Assembly: GCF_014642735.1 (NCBI RefSeq)
Contig: NZ_BMIV01000001.1
Span: 547,318 to 611,317 of the forward strand
Source: Paracoccus acridae
GTDB taxonomy: Bacteria > Pseudomonadota > Alphaproteobacteria > Rhodobacterales > Rhodobacteraceae
DNA length: 64,000 nt
Direction of reading: 5' to 3'
Part shown: piece by piece, positions 1 through 9,430 of the stretch
Layout: every line of letters starts with the position of its first letter
Numbering within the stretch: position 1 is the stretch's first letter
Program-made: the position numbers and the translations under genes
Notes under the pieces: model-generated
What the model was told of the DNA's origin: nothing
Databases searched by the model: none
What the model saw: the letters and a program-made list of their open reading frames with translations, nothing else

Positions 1-825
1 CCTGCGTTCGGCGGCTTGGCGGCGCTCCTCGGCTGCCTGTCGTTCTTGCTCGGCCTCCTCGGCCCGCTCGGCTTCGGCCCGGCGCGCCTCCTCGGCGGCC
101 TCGCGCTCGGCGGTCAGGCGGCGTTCTTCCGCTTCGGCGGCGGCTGCGGCTGCGGCAGCCTGGGCCGCTTCCTCGGCCGCGCGGGCTGCCTCGGCGGCTG
201 CCTGTCGCTCGGCCTCTTGCTGCGCCAGTCGCGCATTGCGGCGTTCGACCAGACCTTCGGGTCGCAGCCGGGGCAGGGCGGATCGGTCAAGCGCCAGTTC
301 CGACCGAGGCGCAGCGGACGCATCGGCCGGGGGCGCCTCGGGCCGGGAGGGCTGCGCACCGGCCGCCGGCACGCCGCCATCGGCGGGCGGCAAAGGGGCG
401 GCATCGTCGGCAGTCTGGTTGTCGGCGGGCGCGCCCAGATCGGTCGCCACGGCCACAGGATCCGGCCGGTCGAAATCGGACAGGTCGGGACGTGCCTCGG
501 ATCCGTCGGGCTGGGCCAGATCCTGCGCCGCATCCTCGGCATCGGGGATGCTGGCCTCGGCGGGTGCCTGCGCGGCATCCTGATCCATCGCAGGCGCGGG
601 CATCGTCGCCACCGCCGTGGCCTCGCGCCCGACCGGCCCCGCGCCACGCGATGCGGCGGCCAGGGCCTCGAACTCGGCCCCGCTCATGGTCGCCACCTCG
701 GTCGTGCGCAGCGGCGTGGACGGTTGCGGGCGGAAGAACACCCCGCCCAGGATCGCCCAGAGGATCAGCGCGGTATGCGCCGATCCCGAAACCCACCAGC
801 CGATGCGATCCTCGCGGTCCTCCAT
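1..825 (-). CDS. tolA: TolA, cell envelope integrity protein (partial, C-terminus outside window)
   Basis: The frame is open from an ATG at 825 to the window edge (275 codons seen), so the C-terminal domain is missing. Residues about 10-28 form one hydrophobic segment, giving an N-in inner-membrane anchor. A long acidic, Pro/Ala-rich linker follows, and from about residue 190 a highly charged Ala/Glu/Arg helix (AEEAARAA-type repeats) typical of TolA domain II. TolA links the TolQR motor to Pal and TolB in the outer membrane during cell constriction. It starts 4 bp after the tolR stop, the third gene of the tolQRA operon. Low-complexity sequence alone could be mistaken for TonB; the tolQ-tolR context decides. 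Confidence 0.85.
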   Translation of the reverse strand, partial: MEDREDRIGWWVSGSAHTALILWAILGGVFFRPQPSTPLRTTEVATMSGAEFEALAAASRGAGPVGREATAVATMPAPAMDQDAAQAPAEASIPDAEDAAQDLAQPDGSEARPDLSDFDRPDPVAVATDLGAPADNQTADDAAPLPPADGGVPAAGAQPSRPEAPPADASAAPRSELALDRSALPRLRPEGLVERRNARLAQQEAERQAAAEAARAAEEAAQAAAAAAAAEAEERRLTAEREAAEEARRAEAERAEEAEQERQAAEERRQAAERR

Positions 826-829
826 GGCG

Positions 830-1285
830 TCAGCCGTCCATCCTGGGCCCGCCGGTATCCGTCACCAGCACGATATCGGAAAGGCCGGCCGCATTCAGCG
901 CGCCCATGACCTGCACCACGCGGGCATAGGGGATCGCCCCATCGGCGCGCAGGAAGACCCGCTGGCTTTGCCGCTGGGCCAGGATCTCGCGCAGGCGGGT
1001 GACGATCTGGTCCTGCGCCACGGGCGCGTCCATCAGCACCACGTCGCCATTGGCGGGGATCGAAATGACCAGCGGTTCTTCCGGCTCGGTGGGAACGGCG
1101 GTCGCGGCGGTCTGGGGCAGGTTCAGCGGCACGCCCGCCGTCATCAGGGGTGCCGCCACCATGAAGATCACCAGCAGCACCAGCATCACGTCCACGAAGG
1201 GGGTGACGTTGATTTCCGCCATCGGCGCGTTGCGGCGCCTGCCCCGGCCCTTGCGGCTGACCCGCTTGACGACGGCGCCCGACAT
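830..1285 (-). CDS. tolR: TolR, ExbD/TolR-family biopolymer transport protein
   Basis: The 151-aa product has a basic N-terminal cytoplasmic tail (RKGRGRRRN), a single membrane helix at about residues 29-50 and a periplasmic domain. The helix carries the conserved proton-path aspartate, D32, in TPFVDVMLVLL. With TolQ it forms the proton-driven inner-membrane motor that energises TolA. The start codon abuts the tolQ stop codon without any gap, and tolA follows after 4 bp, so the three are almost certainly co-translated. ExbD is the alternative name for this fold; the neighbouring TolA and YbgC favour TolR. Confidence 0.93.
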   Translation of the reverse strand: MSGAVVKRVSRKGRGRRRNAPMAEINVTPFVDVMLVLLVIFMVAAPLMTAGVPLNLPQTAATAVPTEPEEPLVISIPANGDVVLMDAPVAQDQIVTRLREILAQRQSQRVFLRADGAIPYARVVQVMGALNAAGLSDIVLVTDTGGPRMDG

Positions 1286-1978
<693 letters not shown>

Positions 1979-2123
1979 CGTCACTGCCTTTTCGTCGTGA
2001 TCCATCACGGACCCGGCCGGTGTTCCGGTCGGTTTTCAGGCCTTCTAGCGCCTTCCCGGCAAAGGTTGCAGCCCCTTGATGCAACACAATGGCGTCACCT
2101 TCGGACAGTGCGACCCAATCGCC

Positions 2124-2519
2124 TCACCCTGACGCCAAGGTCTCCGCCAGACCTTTCGGCAGCCTGACCGGGCGGCCCTGGGCGTCCAGGCAGGCCAGCG
2201 TGACCCTGGCCGTGAACAGCGGGTCGCCCTCGCGCCTGACGGTCTGGCTGACGACGATCCGCGCGGCGGTCATCTGGTCCAGCGTGGTTTCCACCGCCAG
2301 AAGGTCGTCGAAATGGGCAGGCCGCAGATAATCCGCCTCGATCCGGCGGACGGCGAAGACATGGCCGCTGTCGGTCTTCAGCCGCAGCTGGTCAACGCCA
2401 AGCGCACGCAGCCATTCCGACCGGCCCCGCTCGATGAACTTCAGATAGTTCGCGTAATAGACGATCCCGGCAAGGTCGGTGTCCTCGTAATAGACGCGGA
2501 CGGCAAGGCTGTGCATCAT
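2124..2519 (-). CDS. ybgC: YbgC, Tol-Pal system acyl-CoA thioesterase
   Basis: This 131-aa hot-dog-fold thioesterase carries the family signature YYEDTDLAGIVYYANYLKF near the N-terminus. D15 matches the catalytic aspartate of E. coli YbgC; the E. coli histidine seven residues later is tyrosine here. The family hydrolyses acyl-CoA thioesters and is linked to phospholipid metabolism at the Tol-Pal complex. It overlaps the stop of the preceding gene by 4 bp, and about 145 bp separate it from tolQ. Two adjacent ATG codons (2519 and 2516) are possible starts. Confidence 0.92.
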   Translation of the reverse strand: MMHSLAVRVYYEDTDLAGIVYYANYLKFIERGRSEWLRALGVDQLRLKTDSGHVFAVRRIEADYLRPAHFDDLLAVETTLDQMTAARIVVSQTVRREGDPLFTARVTLACLDAQGRPVRLPKGLAETLASG

Positions 2520-3091
2520 GCGCCCCCCAAACGGGCCGCAAGCCGCAACGCATGGGCAGGATCGGTGGCCGCAACCGGCAGAACCGGATCATAGGCCGCG
2601 CGGATCACCCCTGCGATGTCTGCCGAGGGGGTGATGTCGCGCGCGAATGTCAGCGCGCAGCGCATGAACAGCGCCTCGGCCAGTTGCGCAGGGTGGCTGT
2701 CGGCCAGTGGCCCCGACATGCGCAGGAAGCCCAGGCAGGCGCGGATGCCGCCATCGGCGTCAAAGCGGAACATCCGATACTGGTCCGCATCCGCCCGCGC
2801 CAGACGGGCAGGCAGGTCCGGCGCATCGGTCAGTCGGTCAAGATCGGGAATGTCCCTCAGGTCGGACCAGTCGCGGACGAAGAACAGCATCAGGTTCGCC
2901 CCCATGTCAGGGTCCGTATCCGCCAGCGGATGGCGCGCATGGGCAAAGCCCGCCCGGATCGCGCCGCGAAAGATGTCCAGACTATCGTCCGCCAGGCCAA
3001 AGATGACGGGCGCCACCGGCCGTCCCCAGCGGGCACAAAGAAATGTCCCGTCGGCGCGGGTGAATAGTGCGGCAATCTGGTCTGCGGTCAT
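2516..3091 (-). CDS. Conserved hypothetical protein next to ybgC-tolQRA
   Basis: I do not recognise the family. The 191-aa product is soluble, acidic and alpha/beta-looking, with no signal peptide or membrane helix; a distinctive N-terminal stretch reads CARWGRPVAPVIFGL. It overlaps ybgC by 4 bp, so it is probably co-expressed with the Tol genes. The ATG at 3091 is preferred because AGAAG lies 9 bases upstream. An in-frame ATG at 3100 directly abuts that AGAAG. The AGAAG comes from the tail of a dispersed palindromic repeat (3101-3163), so the repeat seems to supply the ribosome binding site. The frame remains open into the repeat up to 3166, but that extension is repeat sequence, not protein. 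Confidence 0.7.
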   Translation of the reverse strand: MTADQIAALFTRADGTFLCARWGRPVAPVIFGLADDSLDIFRGAIRAGFAHARHPLADTDPDMGANLMLFFVRDWSDLRDIPDLDRLTDAPDLPARLARADADQYRMFRFDADGGIRACLGFLRMSGPLADSHPAQLAEALFMRCALTFARDITPSADIAGVIRAAYDPVLPVAATDPAHALRLAARLGGA

Positions 3092-3100
3092 GCCCGTCAT

Positions 3101-3163
3101 CTTCTGTGTCCAAATATCCTGGGGGGAGTCGCCGAAACGGCGACGGGGGGCAAGGCCCCCCGC
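3101..3163 (-). repeat. Dispersed palindromic element, copy A
   Basis: On the minus strand this holds a GGGGGGCCTTGCCCCCC hairpin, then GTCGCCGTTTCGGCGAC, then CCCCCCAGGATATTT and ACAGAAG. The GGATATTT...CAGAA tail recurs, exactly or nearly, at five other places in the window (22588-22640, 29872-29944, 43635-43705, 59635-59694, 61112-61183). Copies A and F share the GTCGC...GCGAC second hairpin. It lies 25 bp after the scoB stop in the same orientation, and its end provides the SD-like AGAAG for the next gene. Confidence 0.8.
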
Positions 3164-3188
3164 CACCTTTTCCAGCCTGCGCGGGGCG

Positions 3189-3814
<626 letters not shown>

Positions 3815-3815
<1 letters not shown>

Positions 3816-4519
3816 TACGCGGTCTCCTTCTTGCGGGTGGTGCGCTGCTCGATGCGCTTCTCGTGCTGGCCCTGCACGATGCGGTGGACATAGATGCCGG
3901 GCAGGTGGATCATGTCGGGATCCAGGCTGCCGCGCGGGACGATCTCCTCCACCTCGGCCACGCAGACCTTGCCGCACATCGCCGCCGGCGGGTTGAAGTT
4001 GCGCGCCGTCTTGCGGAACACCAGGTTGCCGGTGTCGTCGGCCTTCCAGGCCTTGACGATGGACAGATCCGCCACGATGCCGCGTTCCAGGATGTAATCC
4101 TCGCCGTCGAAGGTCTTGACCTCCTTGCCCTCGGCGATGACGGTGCCCACGCCCGTCTTGGTATAGAAGCCGGGGATGCCGCAGCCGCCCGCGCGCATCC
4201 GTTCGGCCAGCGTCCCTTGCGGGTTGAACTCCAACTCCAGCTCGCCCGACAGATACTGGCGCATGAATTCGGCATTTTCGCCGACATAGCTGCTGATCAT
4301 CTTCTTGATCTGGCGCGTCTGCAGCAGGATCCCCAGTCCGAAGTCATCGACGCCGCAGTTGTTGGACGCGACCGTCAGATCCTTGGTGCCCGCGTCCCGG
4401 ATGGCCGCGATCAGCAGTTCGGGGATGCCGCAGAGGCCAAAGCCGCCCGCCGCGATGAACATCCCGTCATGCAGCAAGCCCTCCAGGGCCTCGCTTGCCG
4501 TGGCATAGACCTTTTTCAT
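3815..4519 (-). CDS. scoA: Succinyl-CoA:3-ketoacid CoA-transferase, alpha subunit
   Basis: The 234-aa CoA transferase subunit A shows the glycine-rich GGFGLCGIPE signature near residue 25 and a GTLAER motif near residue 130. It pairs with ScoB encoded immediately downstream. The pair allows acetoacetate to be activated to acetoacetyl-CoA. This fits the acyl-CoA-oriented metabolism also seen in the ccr/ecm genes of this window. GGGAGGGAC just upstream of the ATG is a good ribosome binding site. Confidence 0.92.
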
Positions 4520-4630
4520 TGTCCCTCCCCAAATTGAACCGCTGCGGATTTGTCGCTTGCGCGTCAGGCCAAGTCAATGCGGCGGTGCAGCATGGTTGAC
4601 ATCGGCGGTGCCCGCCGCCATCAAACGGGG

Positions 4631-4721
4631 ATGAACGCCCGCAACGCTGCCTTCGCCAACTATTACCGCCCGCTGACATAGCGGGGGCAGCGTCATGTCA
4701 ACCGCGCGGGGTGCGGTTGAC
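4631..4721 (+). promoter_or_regulatory. Possible leader peptide and hairpins upstream of the prephenate dehydrogenase gene
   Basis: A 16-codon frame (4631-4681) encodes MNARNAAFANYYRPLT, with one Phe and two adjacent Tyr codons. CGCTGCC (4645-4651) pairs with GGCAGCG (4686-4692) and encloses CCCGCT/AGCGGG (4669-4674/4680-4685). A second 9-bp hairpin follows (GTCAACCGC 4697-4705 with GCGGTTGAC 4713-4721). Tyr codons followed by competing hairpins before a tyrosine-pathway gene suggest attenuation. However, there is no U-tract and the peptide lacks a well-placed ribosome binding site, so this is speculative. Confidence 0.3.
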
Positions 4722-4766
4722 GGGAAAGATCACAACGGCCTTGCGCAAGCCCGGAAGGTCCGTCCC

Positions 4767-5477
4767 ATGCGTCCCGAAACCCTGTCCATCATCGGCTTTG
4801 GCGCCTTCGGCCAGCTGATCGCGCGGCATCTGCGCCCGCATCTGGCGCTGTCCGTCTGCGATCCCTGCGTCCGGCCGAACGACCTGCCGCAGGTCGATCC
4901 CGCGCAGGCGGCCCGCGCCGACATCGTGGTGCTGGCCGTGCCCCTGCCGCAGCTTGAAGCCGTCCTGCGCGCCATCGCCCCGCATCTGCGGCCGGGGTCG
5001 ACGGTGATTGACGTGTCGTCGATCAAGGTCGAACCCGCGCGGCTGATGCTGGACCTGCTGCCGGATCATGTGGGGATCGTCGCCAGTCACCCGCTGTTCG
5101 GTCCGGCCAGCGCGGCGGGCGGCATCGCGGGCCATCGCATCGCCTGGTGCCCGCTGCGTGGCCGGGGAGACCGCCGGCTGGCAGCCTTTCTGAAGGCCAG
5201 GGGCTTGCAGGTGATCCCCACCACCCCCGACCAGCACGACCGGGACATGGCGGTGGTCCAGGGCCTCACGCATCTGATCGCGCGCAGCCTGTCGCGGCTG
5301 GGTCCCCTGCCGCGGGACATGGCGACCCGCAGCTTCGCGATGCTGGCGGAAGCCGCCGCCATGGTCCAGGACGACTCTCCCGAACTGCTGGCGACGATCC
5401 TGAAGGCGAACCCCCATGCGGCCAGCGTCCGTCAGCGCTTCCTGGCGGAAGCCGCCGGGATCGCGGACGAACTCTAG
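4767..5477 (+). CDS. tyrA: Prephenate/arogenate dehydrogenase-like protein
   Basis: The 236-aa protein begins with a Rossmann fold (IIGFGAFGQLIARHL, GxGxxG at residues 9-14). It continues with DIVVLAVPL, VIDVSSIK and SHPLFGP, the prephenate dehydrogenase NAD-domain signature, and a short helical C-terminal domain with HxxxxDRDMAVVQGLTH. It would oxidise prephenate or arogenate in tyrosine synthesis. It is shorter than typical TyrA (about 280-370 aa) because the C-terminal domain is small. The ATG at 4767 has GGAAGG 9 bases upstream; a longer frame from 4695 runs through a hairpin. Its TAG stop overlaps the convergent topA stop in a shared CTAG. Confidence 0.82.
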   Translation: MRPETLSIIGFGAFGQLIARHLRPHLALSVCDPCVRPNDLPQVDPAQAARADIVVLAVPLPQLEAVLRAIAPHLRPGSTVIDVSSIKVEPARLMLDLLPDHVGIVASHPLFGPASAAGGIAGHRIAWCPLRGRGDRRLAAFLKARGLQVIPTTPDQHDRDMAVVQGLTHLIARSLSRLGPLPRDMATRSFAMLAEAAAMVQDDSPELLATILKANPHAASVRQRFLAEAAGIADEL

Positions 5478-8152
5478 CCCTTGGCGGCCTTTTTGGCGGA
5501 GGACTTTTGAGTGGGGGCCTTCTTGGCGGCGGGCTTTTTCGCAGCGGCCTTGGCCTTGGGCGCGGCCTTTTTCTTGGCGGGCGACTTGCCGGCCTTGGCG
5601 GCGATCAGTTCAAGCGCCTGCTCGACCGTCAGCTCCTCGGGCGCAACATCGCGGGGCAGGGTGGCGTTCACCTTTTCCCACTTCACATAAGGACCATAGC
5701 GCCCGTTCATCACCTGGATCGCGCCGCCGTCGGGATGATCCCCCAACTCGCGCAGCGGCGCGGCGGCAGCGGCGCGGCCGCGCGTTTGCTTGGCCGCCAG
5801 AACCTCGACCGCGCGGTTCATGCCGATGGTGAAGACCTCGTCCACGTCCAGCAGGTTCGCGTATTTCGAGCCATGCTTCACATAGGGACCAAACCGGCCG
5901 ATCCCGGCCTCGATCAGTTCGCCATCCTCGGGGTGGTTGCCCACCGGACGCGGCAGCGACAGAAGCTGCACGGCCTTTTCCAGATCCAGCGTCGCCGGAT
6001 TCCAGCCCTTGGGGATGGATGCGCGGGCAGGCTTGGGATTGTCCTCGGTCGCCTCGCCCCGCTGGACATAGGGGCCGAAGCGCCCGGTCTTGAGGCTGAT
6101 CGGATCGCCGTTATCCTCGCCCAGGATGCGGTCGCCCACGGCTTCCTCTCCGTCGGGGGCGGAGATCGGGCGGGTATAGCGGCATTCGGGATAATTCGTG
6201 CAGCCGATGAAGGCCCCGCCCGACCGCGCCGTCTTCAGGTTCAGCCGTCCCGCGCCGCAAACCGGGCAGACGCGCGGATCGCCGCCATCCGCGCGCGGCG
6301 GATAAAGATGCGGGGCCAGCGCCTCGTCGATGGCGTCCAGAACCTCGGTGATGCGCAGTTCAGACGTGCCTTCCAGCGCCTTTGAAAAATCCTTCCAGAA
6401 CCGGCCAAGAACCTCGCGCCAGACCAGGTCGCCCGCGCTGATTTCGTCCAGTTCGTTTTCCAGATCCGCCGTGAAGTCATAGCTGACGTAACGCGGGAAA
6501 TACTTGGTCAGGAAGATCGTGACCAGGCGGCCCTTGTCCTCGGGGATCAGGCGGTTCTTGTCCTTGCGGACATATTCGCGGTCCTGGATCGTGGTGACGA
6601 TGCTGGCATAGGTCGAGGGCCGGCCGATGCCCAGTTCCTCCATCCGCTTGACCAGCGTTGCCTCGGTATAGCGGGGGGGCGGCTGGGTGAAATGCTGGCG
6701 TGCGGCCACGGCGGCGGTGTCGTTCAGCAGCAGGCCGGACGCGGCGCGCTGACCCGCAGGGGCGGCGGGCGCGGGGTCGTCCTTTTCGCGGGCCTTGGCG
6801 AATTCGGCGTCAAACGCCTTGCCGACCAACGTGGCCGTCTCGCCCTGCTGGATCGCGGGCAGGCGGGCGCTGTCCTCGCCGTCGTCGTCGTCGCGGCCCT
6901 GGTCATAGACGCGCAAAAAGCCGTCGAACAGGATGACCTGGCCTGTGGCGCGCAGGCCGACCTGGTTGTCCGGGCTGGCGATCTCGACCGTGGTGCGTTC
7001 CATGCGGGCGGCTTCCATCTGGCTGGCGATGGTGCGCTTCCAGATCAGGTCATAAAGCTTGCGCTGGTCGTCCGCCGTGACCTTCAGCCTGTCGGGCGAC
7101 AGCATCATGTCGGTGGGGCGGATACATTCATGCGCTTCCTGCGCGTTCTTGGCCTTGTTCTTGTACATCCGCGGGCTGGCGGGGACGTATTTGTCGCCGA
7201 ACTTGGCGCGGATCGCGTCGCGGGCGGCATGGACCGCCTCGGGCGCCATGTCGATGCCGTCGGTCCGCATATAGGTGATCAGCCCCGCCTCATACAGACG
7301 CTGGGCCGCCGACATGCAGGCCTTGGCGCCCATGCCCAGCTTGCGGGATGCTTCCTGCTGCAGGGTCGAGGTCATGAAGGGCGGCCAGGGATTGCGCGTC
7401 GCGGGCTTGGCGGCGACGCTGGTCACGCGCAGGTCGCGGCTGGCCACCGCGCTGACGGCCATCGCGGCCTTTTCCGCGGTCGGCAGGTCGAAGCGGTCCA
7501 GCTTCGCGCCCGCCAGCGACACCAGCGTGGCGTCGTATTCCGCGCCGCCCGGTGTCGCCAGGCGGGCATGGACCGACCAGTATTCGCGGGCCTTGAAGGC
7601 CTCGATCTCCATTTCCCGGTCCACGATCAGGCGCAGGCAGACAGACTGCACCCGGCCCGCCGACTTCGCGCCCGGCAGCTTGCGCCACAGGACCGGGGAC
7701 AGGTTGAAGCCCACCAGGTAATCCAGGGCGCGGCGCGCCAGATAGGCATCGACCAGCGGCTGGTCGATCTGGCGCGGGTTCGCCATCGCCTCGGTCACAG
7801 CGGTCTTGGTGATGGCGTTGAAGGTGACGCGGTTGACCGCCGCACCCTTCTTCAGCGCCGGTGACAGCGCCTCCAGCAGGTGCCAGGAAATCGCCTCGCC
7901 CTCGCGGTCGGGGTCGGTCGCCAGGATCAGGGTCTGGTCGTCCTTCAGCGCGTCCTTGATCGCCTTGAGGTGCTTGCGGCTGTCTGCCGCGACCTCCCAT
8001 TTCATGGCGAAATCGTCGTTCGGATCGACGCTGCCGTCCTTGGGCGGCAGGTCGCGGACATGGCCGAACGAGGCCAGCACGCGATAATCGCCGCCGAGGT
8101 ATTTTTCGATGGTCTTGGCCTTGGCCGGGGATTCCACGACGACGACGGGCAT
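5474..8152 (-). CDS. topA: DNA topoisomerase I (type IA)
   Basis: The 892-aa enzyme relaxes negative supercoils. An N-terminal Toprim domain has VVVESPAKAKTIEKYL (E7) and ATDPDREGE (D80, D82, E84). The active-site tyrosine is Y294 in GLITYMRTDGID. One four-cysteine zinc ribbon lies near residues 636-665 (CPVCG ... GCTNYPEC). Several C-terminal GRFGPYV repeats follow, and then a Lys/Ala-rich tail, as is usual in alphaproteobacteria. It lies downstream of dprA on the same strand, a common pairing. Its stop codon overlaps the convergent tyrA-like stop. Confidence 0.97.
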   Translation of the reverse strand: MPVVVVESPAKAKTIEKYLGGDYRVLASFGHVRDLPPKDGSVDPNDDFAMKWEVAADSRKHLKAIKDALKDDQTLILATDPDREGEAISWHLLEALSPALKKGAAVNRVTFNAITKTAVTEAMANPRQIDQPLVDAYLARRALDYLVGFNLSPVLWRKLPGAKSAGRVQSVCLRLIVDREMEIEAFKAREYWSVHARLATPGGAEYDATLVSLAGAKLDRFDLPTAEKAAMAVSAVASRDLRVTSVAAKPATRNPWPPFMTSTLQQEASRKLGMGAKACMSAAQRLYEAGLITYMRTDGIDMAPEAVHAARDAIRAKFGDKYVPASPRMYKNKAKNAQEAHECIRPTDMMLSPDRLKVTADDQRKLYDLIWKRTIASQMEAARMERTTVEIASPDNQVGLRATGQVILFDGFLRVYDQGRDDDDGEDSARLPAIQQGETATLVGKAFDAEFAKAREKDDPAPAAPAGQRAASGLLLNDTAAVAARQHFTQPPPRYTEATLVKRMEELGIGRPSTYASIVTTIQDREYVRKDKNRLIPEDKGRLVTIFLTKYFPRYVSYDFTADLENELDEISAGDLVWREVLGRFWKDFSKALEGTSELRITEVLDAIDEALAPHLYPPRADGGDPRVCPVCGAGRLNLKTARSGGAFIGCTNYPECRYTRPISAPDGEEAVGDRILGEDNGDPISLKTGRFGPYVQRGEATEDNPKPARASIPKGWNPATLDLEKAVQLLSLPRPVGNHPEDGELIEAGIGRFGPYVKHGSKYANLLDVDEVFTIGMNRAVEVLAAKQTRGRAAAAAPLRELGDHPDGGAIQVMNGRYGPYVKWEKVNATLPRDVAPEELTVEQALELIAAKAGKSPAKKKAAPKAKAAAKKPAAKKAPTQKSSAKKAAKG

Positions 8153-8245
8153 TCTTACCTCAGGGGACCTTGCGATGGGCCGGGAACATGGGTCGGGGGC
8201 CTGCCAGTGTCAACCTGCCGAAATCATCCGCCGCGTGTGCGCCCG

Positions 8246-9364
8246 TCAGCCAAGTGCCAGCCGCCCGCCCGGCACCCGCAGCAGCCGGCCCTGCAATTCC
8301 AGCGACAGGATCGCCGCGCTTGCCGTTGCGGCCGGCAGGCCCAGGTCGCGGATCACGTCGTTTTCATCCGAGGGCGAGGGGCCCAGGCGGGACAGGATCC
8401 GCGCCTCGATCTGCGCCGGATCGGCGGGTTCGGGACGCGAGGCGGGGATAGCAGGTGCCTCGGCCATTCCGGCAAGCTCTGGTTCCTGGCCAAGCGCCGC
8501 GCAGACATCGGCCGAATTGCGCACCAGCAGGGCGCCGTCGCGGATCAACTGGTTGCAGCCGCCCGCGCGGGCATCCATCGGATGGCCGGGCACCGCCATC
8601 ACCTCTCGTCCCTGATCCAGCGCGTTCTTGGCCGTGATCAGCGTGCCGGACCGATGCGCGGCCTCGATCACCACCACGGCCAGCGACAGGCCCGACACGA
8701 TGCGGTTGCGGGTCGGGAAATGGCGCGCCTGCGGTTCGGTGCCGGGCGGCTGTTCAGAGACAAGCGCGCCTTTTTCGGCGATCTGCGCGGCCAGGATGAC
8801 GTTTTCCGCCGGATAGATCACATCGACGCCACCCGCCATCACCGCGATGGTGCCTGTGGGAAGGGCTGCGTTGTGGGCGGCGGTGTCGATGCCCCGCGCC
8901 AGGCCCGCGACGACGGTATGCCCCGCTTCGCCCAAGCCCGCCGCCATGCCGCGCGCCATGCGCAGGCCCAGCGAAGACGCGTTGCGCGCCCCGATCACGG
9001 CCACCGGCTTTCTGGACAGCCAGGAGGGATCGCCGCGAAGCCACAGGACAGGCGGTGCGCCATCAATCTCGCGCAGCGCGGAAGGATAAAGGGGCGAATC
9101 GCAGCGAACCAGCCGGGCACCGCATTTGCGGCCCGCAGCCAGTTCGGCAGCCGCAACGCCTTCGGGGCAGATTTCGTACCCGGCGATGCCCGCCGCCGCC
9201 GCGATCTCGGGCAGGGCATCCAGCGCCGCCCGAGCGCTGCCGTGTTCGGCCACCAGCCGGTGATAGGTCGCCGGACCCACCCGGCGGGACCGGATCAGGC
9301 GCAGCACCGACAGGTCGTCGTCCTGCGCGCCGCGCGTATCAAAAGGAAGATGTCCGGTATCCAT
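8246..9364 (-). CDS. dprA: DprA/Smf, DNA processing protein
   Basis: The 372-aa protein has the DprA Rossmann core: AVIGARNASSLGLRMA, GLARGIDTAAH, SEQPPG, HFPTRNRIVSGLS and RSGTLITAKNALDQGR. A SAM-like N-terminal region precedes it and a C-terminal winged-helix-like domain follows. DprA loads RecA on incoming single-stranded DNA in transformation. In Rhodobacterales it is also needed for uptake of gene transfer agent DNA. A CtrA-like site lies about 45 bp upstream (9410-9424). topA follows after 93 bp. Confidence 0.95.
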   Translation of the reverse strand: MDTGHLPFDTRGAQDDDLSVLRLIRSRRVGPATYHRLVAEHGSARAALDALPEIAAAAGIAGYEICPEGVAAAELAAGRKCGARLVRCDSPLYPSALREIDGAPPVLWLRGDPSWLSRKPVAVIGARNASSLGLRMARGMAAGLGEAGHTVVAGLARGIDTAAHNAALPTGTIAVMAGGVDVIYPAENVILAAQIAEKGALVSEQPPGTEPQARHFPTRNRIVSGLSLAVVVIEAAHRSGTLITAKNALDQGREVMAVPGHPMDARAGGCNQLIRDGALLVRNSADVCAALGQEPELAGMAEAPAIPASRPEPADPAQIEARILSRLGPSPSDENDVIRDLGLPAATASAAILSLELQGRLLRVPGGRLALG

Positions 9365-9409
9365 GCTGCCTCCGGCCCTTGTCCGGGAATCAGCATTACG
9401 CCGCAGCGG

Positions 9410-9424
9410 TTAACAACTGGTTAG
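9410..9424 (-). promoter_or_regulatory. CtrA-like binding site upstream of dprA
   Basis: The sequence TTAA-N7-TTAG (read on the plus strand) differs at one position from the CtrA consensus TTAA-N7-TTAA. It lies 46-60 bp upstream of the dprA start, where an activator site would be expected. In Rhodobacter capsulatus competence-type genes including dprA are known to depend on CtrA. The match is visible in the sequence; regulation here is inferred. Confidence 0.4.
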
Positions 9425-9430
9425 CGTCCC

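Noticed and set aside
16..909. A 297-codon plus-strand frame at the window start
   Set aside because: It is the mirror of tolA; the Gly/Arg/Leu-rich composition results from the Ala/Glu codons of TolA.
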